NCBI GenBank assembly: GCA_002473165.1
Contig: DKSD01000030.1
Coordinates: 1-6,226 of the forward strand
From: Succinatimonas sp. UBA7265
GTDB taxonomy: Bacteria; Pseudomonadota; Gammaproteobacteria; Enterobacterales; Succinivibrionaceae
Direction of reading: 5' to 3'
DNA: 6,226 nt
Shown: positions 5,876 through 6,226 of the stretch, piece by piece
How the letters are laid out: each line of letters opens with the position of its first letter
Position numbering within the stretch: the first letter of the stretch is position 1
Position numbers and translations under genes: made by a program
Notes under the pieces: model-generated
The model's database searches: none
What the model saw: only the letters and a program-made list of their open reading frames with translations
What the model was told of the DNA's origin: nothing

Positions 5876-5913
5876 AAAACGCGGCCCTGAAAGGCAGGGC
5901 TCTCAGAGCCGCG
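5876..5913 (-). terminator. Terminator of the beta-barrel gene
   Basis: On the minus strand an outer CGCGG/CCGCG stem (plus-strand 5909-5913 with 5880-5884) encloses a GCCCTG/CAGGGC stem (plus-strand 5895-5900 with 5884-5889) with a 5-nt loop, leaving a one-sided bulge. TTTT follows directly (complement of 5876-5879). The structure begins 10 nt after the TGA stop of the minus-strand gene. Confidence 0.6.
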
Positions 5914-5923
5914 GGTGTTTAGA

Positions 5924-6226
5924 TCAGAACTCGTAGCGCGCGTTCAGACTGACGCGGCTGTTGTTGGAGTTCGAGGAGCCCAGGTACTCGCAGGCAAGGC
6001 CTAAGCCGAAGCTCTGCCCGTACTGCGCGTCAAGCCCGACCCTGGCGCCAAAGGACACGGTGTCGGTGACATCGGAGTCGGCAGAGCCGACCGGGCCGCC
6101 GAAGTCAAAGGACGAGGTGACGTCTTTGTTCCCTGCGGCAAAGATGACGCGGACATCGCCTGCGGGGCTTACCGTCCAGTCGCCTGCCTTAACCTCGGAG
6201 CTCACGGCGACGCCCACAGGGAACGT
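5924..6226 (-). CDS. C-terminal end of an outer-membrane beta-barrel protein, probable autotransporter (partial)
   Basis: The last 100 codons and the TGA stop are present. The frame stays open to the window edge, so the start lies outside; the GTG near 6217 is internal, not a start. The segment alternates hydrophobic and polar residues in strand-like stretches separated by G/S/N/D-rich turns, for example SFGARVGLDAQYG and NSRVSLNARYEF. It ends in phenylalanine with a tyrosine two residues before it, the signal recognised by the BAM complex in outer-membrane barrels. The pattern FPVGVAVSSEVKAGDW followed by a PAGDVRVIFAAG-like strand resembles the final strands of type V autotransporter barrels. 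The passenger, and so the function, cannot be seen. A cysteine in the penultimate strand (LACEYLG) is unusual for a barrel. It runs convergent to ychF and is not part of that operon. Confidence 0.7.
   Translation of the reverse strand, partial: TFPVGVAVSSEVKAGDWTVSPAGDVRVIFAAGNKDVTSSFDFGGPVGSADSDVTDTVSFGARVGLDAQYGQSFGLGLACEYLGSSNSNNSRVSLNARYEF

Noticed and set aside
1..6226. CRISPR arrays, tRNA or rRNA genes, phage or defence genes
   Set aside because: No regularly spaced direct repeats, cloverleaf-like sequences, rRNA motifs, integrases or toxin-antitoxin pairs were seen on either strand.

Overview
The window is a compact, GC-rich (by eye roughly 60%) housekeeping block from a gammaproteobacterium. 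DksA is close to the E. coli protein along its whole length, and the order dksA-gluQ-pcnB-folK is the classic gammaproteobacterial one. The family cannot be fixed from this sequence. A host-associated group such as Succinivibrionaceae is a low-confidence guess.

Layout. Positions 1-241 hold no gene I can recognise. A good sigma70-type promoter (242-270) precedes a leader of about 190 nt with several potential hairpins, then dksA (470-934). A strong hairpin (952-977) separates dksA from gluQ (993-1892, GTG start). A second hairpin (1900-1918) and an extended -10 promoter (1930-1938) lie before pcnB. The best-supported pcnB start is a non-canonical ATT at 2031 (2031-3524). pcnB, folK (3524-4018) and pth (4008-4619) overlap one another, and ychF (4646-5740) follows after 26 nt, so these four probably form one transcription unit. 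A terminator follows ychF. On the opposite strand the last 100 codons of an outer-membrane beta-barrel protein, probably an autotransporter, run off the right edge (5924-6226). The 183-nt convergent gap holds four consecutive inverted repeats.

How the genes fit together. Most products serve RNA metabolism, translation or its control. DksA resets RNA polymerase with ppGpp, GluQ-RS modifies queuosine in tRNA-Asp, PAP I adds 3' poly(A) to RNA for decay, Pth recycles peptidyl-tRNA, and YchF is a ribosome-associated ATPase. FolK makes the pterin pyrophosphate for folate, which supports formyl-methionine and one-carbon metabolism.

I see no new defence, mobile or biosynthetic system. The best leads are regulatory: the apparent AUU start of pcnB, which parallels E. 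coli; the hairpin between dksA and gluQ; the structured dksA leader; and the direct fusion of the dksA/pcnB cluster to pth-ychF.
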